Origin: HK1 sp965204915 | GTDB taxonomy: Bacteria > Pseudomonadota > Gammaproteobacteria > HK1 | Direction of reading: 5' to 3' | Assembly (NCBI GenBank): GCA_965204915.1 | Contig: OZ242023.1 | Location: 3,348,001-3,412,000, forward strand | DNA: 64,000 nucleotides | Shown here: positions 63,307 to 64,000 of the stretch, piece by piece | Numbering within the stretch: position 1 is the stretch's first letter | Layout: each line of letters opens with the position of its first letter | Notes under the pieces: generated by a model | The model's database searches: none | What the model was told of the DNA's origin: nothing | Seen by the model: the letters and a program-made list of their open reading frames with translations, nothing else | Program-made: the position numbers and the translations under genes

Positions 63307-63514
63307 CGCAGACTCCGAATCATGGGACGGGCGGGCTCGGCGTTTCGCCGGGCGGATTGGCCACTGGCCACCTTGCGGGTGCGTCGGACGAAACGTTCCC
63401 CGGCGGGCTGCCGGACCGCCCCGACGCGCGGGAGCTTCTCACGCCCCGATGACAGACTTCCCGGAAGCACAACGCTTCGCCTCGCATCGGGTCTTCGGGC
63501 CATGGCGCTCCTCG
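63307..63514. other. Intergenic gap upstream of the HEPN-DUF499 gene
   Basis: I see no gene, repeat or clear promoter in these 208 bp. Confidence 0.4.
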
Positions 63515-64000
63515 TCAGGTGGCATATGTCGAAGATTGATGATTGCGCCACGGAACTCCCTGAAGGAAGGCGACCAGCGCTCGGCTCATCGGAGACTCTG
63601 CAAATTGCTCTTGGGGAATACCGTGTCGGGCGATCATGGTCGACAAGGGAGATCCGGGATGATCGAACTGTCCTGCCGATGTAATGATGGCCTTCAGCCG
63701 CGTCGCATCGCTTCGTGACACTTTATCGCCGGGCCGCCTGTTGTCGTCGATGAAGCCGCATGCGCTGGCGTATCTGTCGGGCCAGGCAGACTTGGCCATC
63801 GGCGCCAAGTGATCTTCAAGCGTTCCCGTCTCGTCCGCCTCCGTCCTGTGGAAGACGAACACGCCGACCGGACAGGCGGCCGTGGCCACCCACTTCGCGT
63901 GCCCGGCATTCGACAAGTTACCGAAATGGCCGCTGTAGTCCACGCGAAACGTTTCCAGTGTTGCCGTCAGCCCCACCGTGTCCGCGTCGAACAGGAATGC
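63515..64000 (-). CDS. DUF3226/TOPRIM-like protein, partial at the window edge
   Basis: The frame is open to the right edge, beginning AFLFDADTVGLTATLETFRV, where DAD is a TOPRIM-like acidic motif. It continues HRTEADETGTLEDHLAPMAK, CGFIDDNRRPGDKVSRSDAT and ends FLQGVPWRNHQSSTYAT. This pattern resembles DUF3226 proteins, which are often paired with AAA ATPases in accessory regions. The 5' end is outside the window. It is co-oriented with the HEPN-DUF499 gene. Confidence 0.55.
   Translation of the reverse strand, partial: AFLFDADTVGLTATLETFRVDYSGHFGNLSNAGHAKWVATAACPVGVFVFHRTEADETGTLEDHLAPMAKSAWPDRYASACGFIDDNRRPGDKVSRSDATRLKAIITSAGQFDHPGSPLSTMIARHGIPQEQFAESPMSRALVAFLQGVPWRNHQSSTYAT

Overview
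The window is high-GC DNA (well above 60 % by eye) from a Proteobacterium, most likely a Gammaproteobacterium. The main support is gene order: kdsD-lptC-lptA-lptB-rpoN-hpf-ptsN (48.4-54.0 kb) and prmB-aroC (17.6-19.9 kb) are arrangements typical of that class. Housekeeping and catabolic genes are dense and intact. Between them lie short accessory stretches that are strikingly decayed, with truncated, frameshifted and partly duplicated genes.

Layout. 0-2.9 kb: a dimethylglycine/sarcosine dehydrogenase-like flavoprotein. 3.2-6.1 kb: an eroded restriction-modification pair, a second copy of the flavoprotein's 3' end, a truncated Fic gene, a degenerate tRNA-Gln and a 52-bp tandem repeat. 6.1-9.4 kb: a giant RTX-type secreted protein. 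10.1-17.6 kb: S-adenosylmethionine decarboxylase, an acyl-CoA ligase/enoyl-CoA hydratase pair, a PyrE-like phosphoribosyltransferase, a family 2 glycosyltransferase and htpG. 17.6-23 kb: prmB, aroC and the divergent znuA / znuCB zinc importer with a Zur-like operator. 23-32.4 kb: fumC, two dipeptide-type ABC ATPases and a propionyl-CoA carboxylase operon split by an AlbA_2/ATPase gene. 32.4-39.4 kb: a decayed defence-type island (DUF499 ATPase remnant, TrlF ATPase remnant, AlbA_2 remnant, DUF1156 methylase remnant, two PIN-type toxin-antitoxin pairs and one intact aldo/keto reductase). 39.5-46.4 kb: a catabolic locus with a GntR regulator, a tripartite tricarboxylate transporter, a two-subunit aconitase-X-type dehydratase and an Asp/Glu-type racemase. 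46.5-54 kb: pckA and the lpt/rpoN cluster. 54.3-57.2 kb: a serine hydrolase, a proteasome-like Ntn hydrolase and a short-chain dehydrogenase. 57.2-64 kb: transposase and Y-polymerase fragments, a frameshifted corrinoid protein, an N-terminal DUF1156 fragment, a large intact HEPN-DUF499 ATPase and the 3' part of a DUF3226/TOPRIM-like gene.

How the genes fit together. Propionyl-CoA carboxylase, fumarase, PEP carboxykinase, the acyl-CoA ligase/hydratase and the flavoprotein suggest growth on organic acids and methylated amines. The transporter/AcnX/racemase locus looks like one uptake-and-catabolism unit under a local GntR repressor. The lpt genes export lipopolysaccharide, and the same cluster carries sigma-54 and the nitrogen-PTS.

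The most unusual features are these. (1) Accessory genes sit beside partial duplications of the host gene end, in two or three places. (2) A 90-bp copy of the pccB start now forms a leader ORF coupled to pccA. (3) A MITE-like element with terminal inverted repeats and a 7-bp target duplication separates the two AcnX subunit genes. (4) A DUF499 ATPase carries an N-terminal HEPN domain and a minisatellite-encoded linker. (5) Pieces of DUF499/DUF1156 systems are scattered at 32-33, 38 and 59 kb. No CRISPR array and no rRNA were seen.
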